From positions 36,139,324 to 36,203,323 of the forward strand of contig OX457047.1 in the NCBI GenBank assembly GCA_949752735.1: a stretch of 64,000 nucleotides of DNA, in the 5' to 3' direction. Made by a program: the position numbers and the translations under genes. The notes under the pieces are model-generated. The model had not been told where the DNA came from, did no database searches, and saw nothing but the letters and a program-made list of their open reading frames with translations. Below, piece after piece: positions 12,351 through 39,859 of the stretch. The DNA comes from Lumbricus terrestris (Eukaryota; Annelida; Clitellata; Crassiclitellata; Lumbricidae). Every line of letters starts with the position of its first letter. The first letter of the stretch is position 1.

Positions 12351-14409
12351 AAATACCATTTTCCCTATGCTAGAACACTTAAGCAGAACACACGAACATC
12401 CATCTAACTTCTATATCTAGTTTTCATATTTGCAATATAGTCATCTGTAGTGAAAGTGACAGTTTAATGCTCTGGACATCATCCAAACCCAAACAGCTGT
12501 CAATTGCATGCACCAACTGAAAATTGCACAACCTAATCAAACATTGAACATAATATTGCACTCATCTTGATTGAAATTTTAAAACACTTGATCGTCGGTG
12601 GTTTAATTTATCATACGCAAAGCACTTTATTCTGTACATTGTTTCAAATACTCGTTGCTACCAAAATATTCATGTTCGGAAAAGCCAGTGTTCAAACGCC
12701 ATTCAGATCTTGTACGCTCACACGAGACCGATATAAAATGGTAACAAAACGCAGATCTCCAATTAATCTTGACGAGGCATTAACAGCCAGTGGGGAAAAA
12801 ATACTGCTTGTGGTTACAGTGATGCTAAACACTCTTGATTGTCTAAGAACCTTATAATTAAGTCACCAATTGTCCAGAACATTCTCTGAAAGTCGACCTA
12901 CAACATGATATGCTCCATTAAGCTTACAAATTCAGTCTCTTAAGAGTAGTCTTCGATCCTTCCTTATCAGTCGTGTCCCAAGTTCTTGCTCTCCCCCCAT
13001 CTGCACCATGAGCGTCCTAAAAGCGCATGGACTGTCACCAACTGTCCCCCTACACAACTTTGCCAACAGCGCACCTCTACGCTGCCACTGCCAGGTGGGG
13101 CCTAACTACTGCTGACAATTGATCAAAATTAGAGAGTTTTCATCGTTAGATGGGACATTCCAGTTTTCTGACACCTGATATTAAGAGCGTTGAAGATCTT
13201 GCACATGACATTGAAAATCGATTACTTCGTACAGTGATTCGACTTGACTCAAACGTCATGATTAGCATGTTCCCACAAAAAGTCCATAGGCCGCATAGTC
13301 CACGTCGTCACAGCTTCAAACTCCCGATTAAGGATGAAAGAAATTACATTTCCCTGAGTAATTTACAGATACTCGACCATTGCCCCTCTTTCTGACTTCT
13401 ACCCATTTGATTGAATTATTATAATTTTCTTTATCTTCTTTCTCTTCATTTCTTCATTTGTAACTGGCTGCGGCATTTCAGCAAGAGCTCAATAAAACGA
13501 ATATGTCATCATCACATAACCTTGCCTGTTCAGAATACCGTCTCCCTCTCAAAGGGGTCCCGAGTGGGTGCCATACGACTTCTGATTGATCAACCGATTG
13601 ACAAGAAGTGTCATTACATTAGCATCCTTCCCAAATGTCAAATAGTTTGATGTTCAAACACGATTGTCATCACACAAATGCAAACAGAAACTGCGTCTGT
13701 GTATAACTGAGAAGAAGGCAGCTCAAATAAAAGCCTATGGAACACAAGAGATGAGAAGCCGTCGCCATTCACAAATTCACGGCAAATTACACAACCACCA
13801 ATTCAAAGCCTGGCAAAACTGTACATGCTGAATAATAATTAAAACAAACAAAAATAAAATTATTGAGCACCCATGCAATATAAACAACGTAATATTTACA
13901 AACACAGCCAGCCACATGAGCCAATCTCTCAATCTCTTTTCCGCAAGCGCCTGTATACCATTTTGTTCGATTGCGGTTCCGTTGCGTTTGGAAGTGAAAC
14001 GCCTCCGACGAATCACCTCTGAAGTAGTGCTACATAAACATCTGTAATTACAATAACAAAATATAACGTGTCACAGGGTTGGAGTCTCACAAAATTCGGT
14101 CTGTTCTGTCAATACCATCCAAATTACTCGCCGCACGTACGTATATATTGAAACGTCAACACAACGCCTTTTGCAACTCTCAAACTGCACTGCAACATTG
14201 AAACAAGTGCATGACAAACGTTTCATTGTGCTACATGCGTACACGCTGAAATAAAAAACAAGTCAGCTGACTCAGTGGAACGGTTAAGTGAAGCCGAGAC
14301 GCTTTTATCACCTGCGACACGAATCTGAATTCTCGTCAAAATACTGGAAACTGTCTGAATTTTTTGGCACGAATGACCAGAGGAATTGATCACGAGAAGA
14401 TCTAATCGA
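12351..14409. other. 3' flank of KIAA0930, no further exon
   Basis: On the minus strand this follows the KIAA0930 stop codon, so part may be 3' untranslated region. I could not fix a poly(A) site. A hydrophobic minus-strand frame near 13777-14016 has no splice or homology support. Confidence 0.45.
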
Positions 14410-32129
<17,720 letters not shown>

Positions 32130-32493
32130 GTTGTCACCCCTTCGAGCAAGTCCATTACTGCAAGGGGTGATGGGTTAGACGTCATCGCTTTAAATAAGTC
32201 GAGGACAGTCCATTTGCGACATCGCAAAATTTCATTCGTTCAGATTTTAAAAGGCTCTTCAAGTTTTTAGCCTCTTAGCTCCTTTAGAAAAATTATTCTT
32301 CATCAAATTTTATTGCTAGGACATCGTCCCAAGATTTTATCACGCAATTACTAAGCCGTGAGATTCTGCTCGCTCAGGCAAGTGCTGTCTGGAAGTTGTG
32401 TACAATTATGCAGTTGAAAGAATTACAAGAACTCAGATTAGGCTACAGAATACATAAATCTTACTTACCAACTGAACAGACAGTCTGCAATAC
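32130..32493. promoter_or_regulatory. Space between the KIAA0930 start codon and the LINE ORF
   Basis: These 364 bp must hold the KIAA0930 5' untranslated region, its core promoter, or a splice acceptor to an exon further upstream, as well as the start of the LINE. A CRE-like gacgtcat lies at 32178-32185. I see no clear TATA box. The promoter role is inferred from position only. Confidence 0.35.
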
Positions 32494-35400
32494 ATGGCGC
32501 TAATAGCAGCCTACAAAGCAAATCCGCCCAACGGGGGCTTGAACTCACTAGTCACGTGGGGAGCCAGCAGATGCGCGGCGCATTTTTCACCTAAGTTAAT
32601 TTTCTTTCCTTCTCGTCGTCTCCTTCAACATGTTGTTCCAGAGTTTCGGCATGGACCTGTTCCTGGATTTGGTGAGTCCGTTCCAATACTTTTCATCTCT
32701 CTGGATGGCCTAATTGCCTACATTTTCCTTTCTGTCTCATCCTTTGTTTTTCAAATCTCGGTCCTTGCACCGCCATTACTCTCATCCGGCCAGTCACATC
32801 CAGGCTCTAGCCACATCCATCTCATTATGCATGCATCAACTCTCCTCCTCCTCCTATTTCTCCGCTGCCTCAGTTTCCACTCTACCTACTCCCCTCACCC
32901 ACGCGAGGCCTGCAGCGCAACAGCCACAGCCGAATTTGGCGCCCTGACAACGATTCCATTCTCATACTTCTGCACACGACCTCGAATTAACGTTAAGTCT
33001 GAGAAACTATTTGCATGTCTATTTCTCCTTCTGCTTTGCGGAGACATCAGCTTGAACCCCGGTCCAATTTCTTCATCTCACTTCAACCTTTGCACACTCA
33101 ATATCCGGTCGCTTCTCAACGAAATACACTACACTGCACTACATGACCAAATTTCATCCTCTAACCACCCTCCTGACGCAATCGCCCTAACCGAAACCTG
33201 GATAACCTCATCTGCCACTCTTGCTCAACTTTCTAGCTGTATACCTGACGGATATTCGTTCACAAGCTCACCCCGACAACCTAAAAATTCAACAAAAAGG
33301 TCAACATCTAATATTGGAGGCGGAATGGCCTTCCTAATCCGCGAACCAGCAACTGTTCTTGCATCACCCACTTACTCTTACAAAACCTTCGAATCAGCAT
33401 CAATCACACTCAAACTGCCAACATCTAAACTAACAATCTTCAATGTCTACCGACCTCCTACGTCATCATCCTACTCTGCAAATAACAGTGATTTTCTCGA
33501 AGAATTTAATTCATTTCTATCTGTCGCTGTAACAACACCTCATGAATTTGTCATCACTGGCGATTTCAACATCCACGTCGACACCCCCGCCGTTCCATCT
33601 GTACGTCAGTTCCTTTCCACTCTGACTGCTTTCAATCTGACCCAGCATGTTTCTTTCCCAACTCAGAAATATGGCCATACTCTTGACTTAGTCATTTCCT
33701 GTGTCTCATCCGCCCTATCACCGATCCTCAGCCGTGAATTCAACACACCCTCTGATCATTACCCTATCTTCACTCAACTCAATATCGAACCATCTCCTCG
33801 CCCTCCACCCAAACAATGCTCATTCCGCCGCATCAGCTCCATCGACCTTGATGCATTCAAACTCGACCTTGAATCTTCCTCCCTTCTCCTCAACCCTCCA
33901 ACAGACCCAAATGATCTCCTGTCTTCTTACAACTGCACCATGTCCGAACTCCTCAACAAGCACGCTCCCATCGTCACCAAACCAGAAACTCACGCAAAAA
34001 ATCCATGGTTCAATTCTTTTCTTCAAGCCCTCAAATCGTCGCGCCGTCGCCTGGAACGAGTTTACAGGCGTACACGCGACGACTCTATCCTGAAACAACT
34101 CAAAACCTTGACAAATAGATACCACAGTCAACTTCTTTCAGCCAAAAAACGCTACCTGTCATCTCTTGTTCATTCAAATTCATCCAACCCTCGAAATCTC
34201 TGGAAAACTGTAAACAATCTTCTTCACCGCGGCTCCTCTCACCCCCTTCCGAACTCAATCCCATCTGCGTCCATTGCTGACTCTTTCGCATCATTTTTCA
34301 CTGACAAAGTTTCCACCCTTCGTCTCTCACTACAGACTCTCTTATCGAAATCTACCAGCACGCAAACCGACTCTTCCTATTCAGACGCAACTTTGCCACC
34401 TACAATATCTTTCAACCTCTTCGAGCCTGCTACTGAAGCAGAAATTATCACCCTCATTCAGGCCTCTCAAAACAAGCAATGCGACCTTGACCCAATCCCA
34501 ACCTCTTTGCTTAAAGACTGTGTAGTCCTTCTTGCTCCCACGATAACCAAGCTCATAAATCTGTCACTCTCAACCGGTACCTTCCCTACGCTTTTCAAAG
34601 ACTCAGTTGTTAAACCACTTCTCAAAAAACCATCTCTGGACAAAGAACTCCTATCCAACTACCGTCCAATCTCAAATCTGTCATTCTTATCCAAACTCTC
34701 CGAACGGATTGTCCTCTCTCGTCTCAACAGTTACCTCATCTCCAACAATCTTCTAAACCCAAACCAGTCTGCCTACACTAAGCATCACTCTACCGAAACA
34801 CTCCTGGCCTCGCTCTACAACAAACTTGTGATGGCGATAGGCCGTCAACAAGTCTCTTGTCTGTGCCTCTTAGACATCTCTGCAGCCTTTGACACAATAG
34901 ACCATGCTATTCTTCTCAATCGCCTCTCCTCTGTCTTTGGAATCTCTGGCACTGCCCTCTCATGGATCAAATCATACCTTTCCTCACGCTCTTTCATCGT
35001 TAGCGCTTCTGGTCACTCATCTAATCAACAAATCCTCACCTGTGGTGTCCCTCAAGGTTCAGTCCTTGGTCCTCTCCTGTTCATTCTCTATACCTCCCCA
35101 CTCAGCAAACTCATTTCGTCATCCTCTGCTGATCATCACCTCTATGCCGACGACACTCAACTATTCATATCTTTCTCCCCTCGCTCCTTCTCAGACGCAA
35201 TAAATCAGCTACATAACACAATAACTCAGATTTCAGCCTGGATGACCGCTAATCTGCTCTGCCTCAACCCCTCAAAAACAGAATTTCTCATCATTGGCCT
35301 ACGCGAGCAATTAAACAAACTAGACTATCCTTCTGACTTTTCTCAAACAGACCCAACTCTTCCTACGCCATACTCTTCTCCTGTCCGCAATCTCGGGGTC

Positions 35401-36286
35401 ATTTTTGACAAAAACCTTACTTTTTCTGACCATATCACCCAGTTATCCCGCACCTGCTATATGCACATCCGCGACCTCCGTCGATTGCGTCCAATTCTAA
35501 ATTACAAGACCGCCTGCACAATAGCCACCTCAATAGTTCATTCCAAACTCGACTACTGCAATTCGCTCTTCCATGAAATAGATTCTCTTCAAATTAAACG
35601 CCTGCAAAATATCCAGAATGCTCTTGCCCGCGCAGTCACTAAGACTCCCAAACATCACCACATAACCCCTGTTCTCAAGTCTCTTCATTGGCTAAAAGTT
35701 TCTCAGCGCATCCATTACAAAATTGTTTCTCTAACCTACAACGCTCTTCAAACCTCTCAGCCCTCCTACATTCGTCAACTAATCACCATTCAACCGCACA
35801 GGTCTACGCGCTCATCATCATATCTTTCTCTCTCTCGGCCTCCAGTATCATCCTCTCTGAAATTCTGCGACCGCTCCTTAGTCTATGCTGCACCAGCTCT
35901 TTGGAACGGACTCCCAACATACCTCCGCCTGTTCGCTCACCCTCCTATCTCTCCTGCAGTCTCACCTCCAAATTCAACCTCTCCTCCGCTTGCACTCTCC
36001 TCTGCTGCATTCCATTCACGACTGAAAACCGAACTTTTCAACCTATCCTATCCAGATTCCAATCAAGTTCCATCACCCAACCATCACCGACAACCACCGT
36101 AGCACCACGCTGTCTCCTCGGCTTGACCTCCCCGGATTTTGACCTGGCACCGGAACGAAAACGGCAGCTCTGGCTATTGCGGACTTGATTTGATATAGCG
36201 CCGGTGAATAAGCTGGTCTCCCTGACGTGGCTTTTGTGGGCGCTGAGAAATTCTCGAAGATTTACATTACATTACATTACATTACT
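32480..36286 (+). mobile_element. CR1/L2-like LINE, near-complete copy
   Basis: Covers the intact ORF plus a 3' untranslated region ending gctgagaaattctcgaag and a short (ACATT)n tail at about 36262-36286, typical of CR1/L2 elements. The 5' boundary is approximate. Truncated relatives at 23290-23575 and 24540-24672 share its 3' end. Confidence 0.8.
32494..36102 (+). CDS. LINE ORF2 with 2A-like motif: endonuclease plus reverse transcriptase (CR1/L2-like)
   Basis: Intact 1202-codon frame. A 2A-like motif, GDISLNPGP (residues 183-191, after the hydrophobic LFACLFLLLLC), precedes the catalytic part. 2A sequences cause ribosomes to skip the Gly-Pro bond and are known in several non-LTR retrotransposons. 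Here Ser replaces the usual Glu, so efficiency is uncertain. Endonuclease: FNLCTLNIRSL near 197, TETWI near 234, TGDFNIHVD near 352, SDHYPIF near 421. Reverse transcriptase: NYRPISNLSFLSKLSER near 722, LDISAAFDTIDH near 793, GVPQGSVLGPLLF near 851, catalytic HLYADDTQLF near 881. The C-terminus has the CR1/L2 pattern (YAAPALWNGLP). The true start may be internal, for example Met112 at 32827, which is followed by a leucine-rich segment. No disabling mutation is seen. Confidence 0.93.
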   Translation: MALIAAYKANPPNGGLNSLVTWGASRCAAHFSPKLIFFPSRRLLQHVVPEFRHGPVPGFGESVPILFISLDGLIAYIFLSVSSFVFQISVLAPPLLSSGQSHPGSSHIHLIMHASTLLLLLFLRCLSFHSTYSPHPREACSATATAEFGALTTIPFSYFCTRPRINVKSEKLFACLFLLLLCGDISLNPGPISSSHFNLCTLNIRSLLNEIHYTALHDQISSSNHPPDAIALTETWITSSATLAQLSSCIPDGYSFTSSPRQPKNSTKRSTSNIGGGMAFLIREPATVLASPTYSYKTFESASITLKLPTSKLTIFNVYRPPTSSSYSANNSDFLEEFNSFLSVAVTTPHEFVITGDFNIHVDTPAVPSVRQFLSTLTAFNLTQHVSFPTQKYGHTLDLVISCVSSALSPILSREFNTPSDHYPIFTQLNIEPSPRPPPKQCSFRRISSIDLDAFKLDLESSSLLLNPPTDPNDLLSSYNCTMSELLNKHAPIVTKPETHAKNPWFNSFLQALKSSRRRLERVYRRTRDDSILKQLKTLTNRYHSQLLSAKKRYLSSLVHSNSSNPRNLWKTVNNLLHRGSSHPLPNSIPSASIADSFASFFTDKVSTLRLSLQTLLSKSTSTQTDSSYSDATLPPTISFNLFEPATEAEIITLIQASQNKQCDLDPIPTSLLKDCVVLLAPTITKLINLSLSTGTFPTLFKDSVVKPLLKKPSLDKELLSNYRPISNLSFLSKLSERIVLSRLNSYLISNNLLNPNQSAYTKHHSTETLLASLYNKLVMAIGRQQVSCLCLLDISAAFDTIDHAILLNRLSSVFGISGTALSWIKSYLSSRSFIVSASGHSSNQQILTCGVPQGSVLGPLLFILYTSPLSKLISSSSADHHLYADDTQLFISFSPRSFSDAINQLHNTITQISAWMTANLLCLNPSKTEFLIIGLREQLNKLDYPSDFSQTDPTLPTPYSSPVRNLGVIFDKNLTFSDHITQLSRTCYMHIRDLRRLRPILNYKTACTIATSIVHSKLDYCNSLFHEIDSLQIKRLQNIQNALARAVTKTPKHHHITPVLKSLHWLKVSQRIHYKIVSLTYNALQTSQPSYIRQLITIQPHRSTRSSSYLSLSRPPVSSSLKFCDRSLVYAAPALWNGLPTYLRLFAHPPISPAVSPPNSTSPPLALSSAAFHSRLKTELFNLSYPDSNQVPSPNHHRQPP

Positions 36287-36369
36287 ACCTCTGGCACTCT
36301 TGGCCAGCGTGTTATCCGGCCATTACTCTACCGCTCCTGCACCCCCACCCCGTGTTGCTAATTTAATAA

Positions 36370-36540
36370 TAAACTCATACTCTATGGAGGGACGTAAAGG
36401 AAGACCTAGACAGAAGCTTCTAGACTGGATGATACGGGAGGAATATCAACAGCTAAGAGAAGATCAGCTAAACAACGAGAGGAGTGGCGCCATCGGGCGT
36501 ACATTACGAACCTGCCAACTGGCAGAGCATTAGGCCTACA
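36370..36540 (+). pseudogene. LINE ORF2 C-terminal relic
   Basis: EGRKGRPRQKLLDWM, then, after a frameshift, REEWRHRAYITNLPTGRAL. This basic GRPR..LDWM pattern ends many invertebrate LINE ORF2 proteins. Only the last 50-60 codons remain. Confidence 0.6.
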
Positions 36541-37420
36541 TGTCATGATAACTCCATAGCATACAGGCCTAGCCTACTGTAAGAACTAGGTAGGCCTATA
36601 GGCAGTCGGTCATCTACATTTTTACGTTGAAGGCTTCAGAACGTGTCTCGATCGTGACGTGCCTAACGAAGCCAATAAAGCACATTTATAATGTATTCTA
36701 GGCCTACATCATAGGATTCATTTCAATGTCTTCATTGAGCTGCTGATCTTGCGACTTTTGGGCTCCTTTTTGACATGATTTTCGCGATTCATAAAGCATT
36801 TCCGAAATGTGGCAATATTGTTGTTCTGTTCGCAGACGACTGAATTGAATCGAATCCAGTCAGTTTTACCTGTCTTTCTCCAGATCGATGTTCCATTTGC
36901 TTCCAGAAGGGCCAGAAGGCTATATCAGTTCGATTATTTGGTGCGTTCATTTTATCAATGTAGCTTATGTGCAAGACTGTAGGCTGATATTACAATTAAA
37001 GAGTAGGCCTACCACCATACAATGTAATAGGCCTATTGCCGAGAAGACGATTGTGCCAGGCTATAGTCCATGGGCCTAGGTCAAGCGAATTTTAGGTGTA
37101 ATTAAATTCGTGCGCAATAAAAAACCAGTAAAAAATGTTGATGCACTTTCAATAGGTATTAAACAACACACCCTTGGTTAGGACTAGGACGTACTACAGG
37201 GCAGTTGCCGCTGTTGCAGGACTTGCGGCGCTACCATAGGCTAGGGCATAGGTCGCGGCGCCAGAAGGCAATTTTGACCTGCCTATTTTTGGATGGATAA
37301 CATAATAGAAAACCTGAAAGAAAAGAATATGGATTTGAGGAAGGCCGTGGACACTGCAAGCGACAGAGGAATATGGAGATGTCTTGTAAAGACCTCATCG
37401 TCAACGTAATGGTTGACGGA
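36541..37420. other. Spacer rich in TAGGCCTA-like words, no gene
   Basis: Repeated occurrences of taggcctac, aggcctatag and similar words. No exon-like segment. Confidence 0.5.
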
Positions 37421-37536
37421 AGAGAGAAAAGAAGAAGAAGAAGAAGAAGAAGAAGAAGAAGAAGAAGAAGAAGAAGAAAAAAGAAGAAGAAGAGGAAGAG
37501 GAAGACGAAGAAGACGAGGAAGAAGAGGAAGAAGAG

Positions 37537-37574
<38 letters not shown>

Positions 37575-37679
37575 GGAAGATGAAGAGGAAGAGGAGGAAG
37601 AGGAGGAAGAGGAGGAAGAGGAAGAAGAGGAAGAGGAAGTGGAAGAGGAACAGGAGGAGGAAGAGGAAGAAGAAGAAGA
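37421..37679. repeat. Polypurine (GAA/GAG)n tract
   Basis: About 260 bp almost purely A and G on the plus strand (GAA then GAG/GAA mixtures, few pyrimidines). The lysine/arginine frame on the plus strand and serine frame on the minus strand are artefacts. Confidence 0.95.
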
Positions 37680-38181
37680 TTTTAGGCCCACTCTTCACCT
37701 GCCTTATGACCTATCTAAAATTCTTTGGAGTGTTAAATATCGTCCTTACATTTAGTTTCTTCAATTTGCTGAATAAGCCTCTGAGACACTGGCGCAACCT
37801 GCTGAAATTATATAGCTTGCGAAGCCACTGGTACAGTGGTACAGTCGTACAGGGTATCTCAATGCGTACCATGACAAAAGCTTGGCTGTTGCTAGAGAGA
37901 GTAATAAAGACCAACCCGATCGACCAGTTTGTTCTAATGAAATAGGTTCGTTTTAGCCTGCCAGACTAAGCATGTAGGTCCTACGTTGGTCAAAACGTTA
38001 AAAGTCGGCAGAAGAACATATATAACATAGGCTATAGCCCTATTCTGAAATCAGAATATTACAACAACAAAACAGTTTTAAGTAGGCCATTTTTATGGTT
38101 AAGAGGCTTCTGAGTCATGAAAGCATGCATTTGTAATTTAATATTGAATGGAATGATGCAATTTGTTACTTCTGATAAGGG

Positions 38182-38386
38182 CAAGGCCGTAGCTAGGGGG
38201 GTGTTTTGGGTGTTTGAACACCCCCCGAAATGGAAAATGTGAAAAATAATATAATGCATTTACGAGCACATGATGTCAAAACCATGAAACAAAACATTGA
38301 AAACACCCCCGAAATGGAAAAATGGAAAACAACAGAAGGGAAATTGGTAAAACACCCCCCGAAATCAAATCCTGGCTACGGCCTTG
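38182..38386. mobile_element. hAT-like MITE (CAAGGCCGTAGC termini), 205 bp
   Basis: Left end CAAGGCCGTAGCTAGG, right end CCTGGCTACGGCCTTG. Perfect 8-bp flanking repeats GATAAGGG (38174-38181, 38387-38394). Confidence 0.9.
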
Positions 38387-38394
38387 GATAAGGG

Positions 38395-39680
38395 ATTATG
38401 TTATTTTTATTAAGCGTCCAAAGGTCCGGGTTTCGATTTCCTTATACACGATGAATGTAGATTCCAATTTCATGTTCCACTAGCGCCGTGCAGCGAACCG
38501 GGCCACCGAACGAATGTTCCAGATAGATGCGATTAGACGTCAAGCAAAGATCTGGTCCAGCGTCCGAAATGAATGTCGAAGTTATTAACCTTTCGTAACC
38601 TCGACGGTCTCTACAGGGGATTGGTTGGACGAACATATCTTAGTCGTTTTCTGAATGTAGGAGACAGGCGCTGTTGTAAGTAAATAAGTAAGCAAGTAAG
38701 TAGTTTCTTTGTTACTCCATGCACTTGCAAACGTACAATGGGATATAGAACATCATTATAATATAACGAAGTAATAGTAGGTGATAAAATCGTACAAGTT
38801 AAAATCACAAGTTAAATATAATATAATTACTAAACTGTTAGCCTATTAGAGTCAAACAAGTGAACTACATAGCATTCTGGTGATAAATCCCTTTCCAATC
38901 AACGAAATCGAATCACATCGTGGTATCTCTAAATTATGTGAGCGGGGCCTAAGGGAGTAGCCAGTTGCACGTTCAGGTGGAAGAAGATAATGAAGGACGT
39001 GCCCGCGGGGGTAACAGAGTATAGAAGAAAAGAGGGATACATCTGCTTTAGAACACAACACACCTGCGTGTGTCTGAACAGTTATATAGGGCTCTTATTC
39101 GAGAGGTCAGTGGACTTGATTGACCAATAGGCCTACAATTGAATGTTATGTCATGTTTTTTAATATCTTACATGAATAATGGGTGGCCCTATTTGCGGGA
39201 TTGTCCATCCCTTCTGGGTCTCCCCTTCTTCACCAAATTATGTTGAAGTATAGCCTATTATTCACTGCCATAATTGTATGATTTGTATCATGTTTGTTTG
39301 CTGTTTTGGTTCATGAAAAATAAATAAATAAGCAATAGATAAATAATAGAGATCTATATAATTAACAAGACAGTAGATATATGGGGTGTTTTGAGTGTTT
39401 GAACACCCCGAAATGAAATAATGTGAAAATTCAATAATACATTTACTAATACTAACACATGATGGAAGAACTACAGTTTGTAGGCCTAATGTAGGCTATT
39501 GGCCATCCAGAACCCGATATATGAGAACAGTTACTCACGACGCTTCTCCAAACGCCTTAATCAGTTGATTCGTTCGCTTATGGACTTGCTCAGTGCTTAC
39601 AGTCGAGTAGGCCTAAACAACCCCCGAAATTTTTTGAAAACCGATGCTGACATATGAAATGTAACATTTAGCAGCAAATG
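38395..39680. other. Spacer with MITE debris, no gene
   Basis: Includes a diverged relative of the 38182 MITE family at about 39380-39640 (gtgtttgaacaccccgaaat and, in reverse, tcacgacgcttctccaaacg). No coding exon recognised. Confidence 0.5.
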
Positions 39681-39859
39681 AGCGGATTCGTTATCTCGCG
39701 GGCGCGTGCGCAGTGGGTCAAGGTCATAGATGATGGATATACCAAAGGTTCGGAAACTTATAAAGACTCGCGCGTGGCAAGTTTGCAATTTTGATATTAT
39801 CCATCATCTATGATAGAATCGACCTTCACCCACTGCGCACGCGCAATATAGAATCCGCT
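39681..39859. repeat. Foldback element, about 60-bp inverted arms
   Basis: Outer ends agcggattc / gaatccgct. Inner arms gcgcgtgcgcagtgggt and acccactgcgcacgcgc, followed by atagatgatggat and its complement. Arms are imperfect, with about 55 bp between them. Looks like a TIR-type MITE, but no clear target duplication was found. Confidence 0.75.

Noticed and set aside
13777..14016. Hydrophobic minus-strand frame downstream of KIAA0930
   Set aside because: The KIAA0930 stop codon lies upstream at 14410. This frame has no homology, and its Phe/Ile/Leu content reflects AT-rich DNA.
37373..37945. Lysine/arginine-rich 190-codon frame
   Set aside because: Reads the polypurine tract; no flanking coding evidence.
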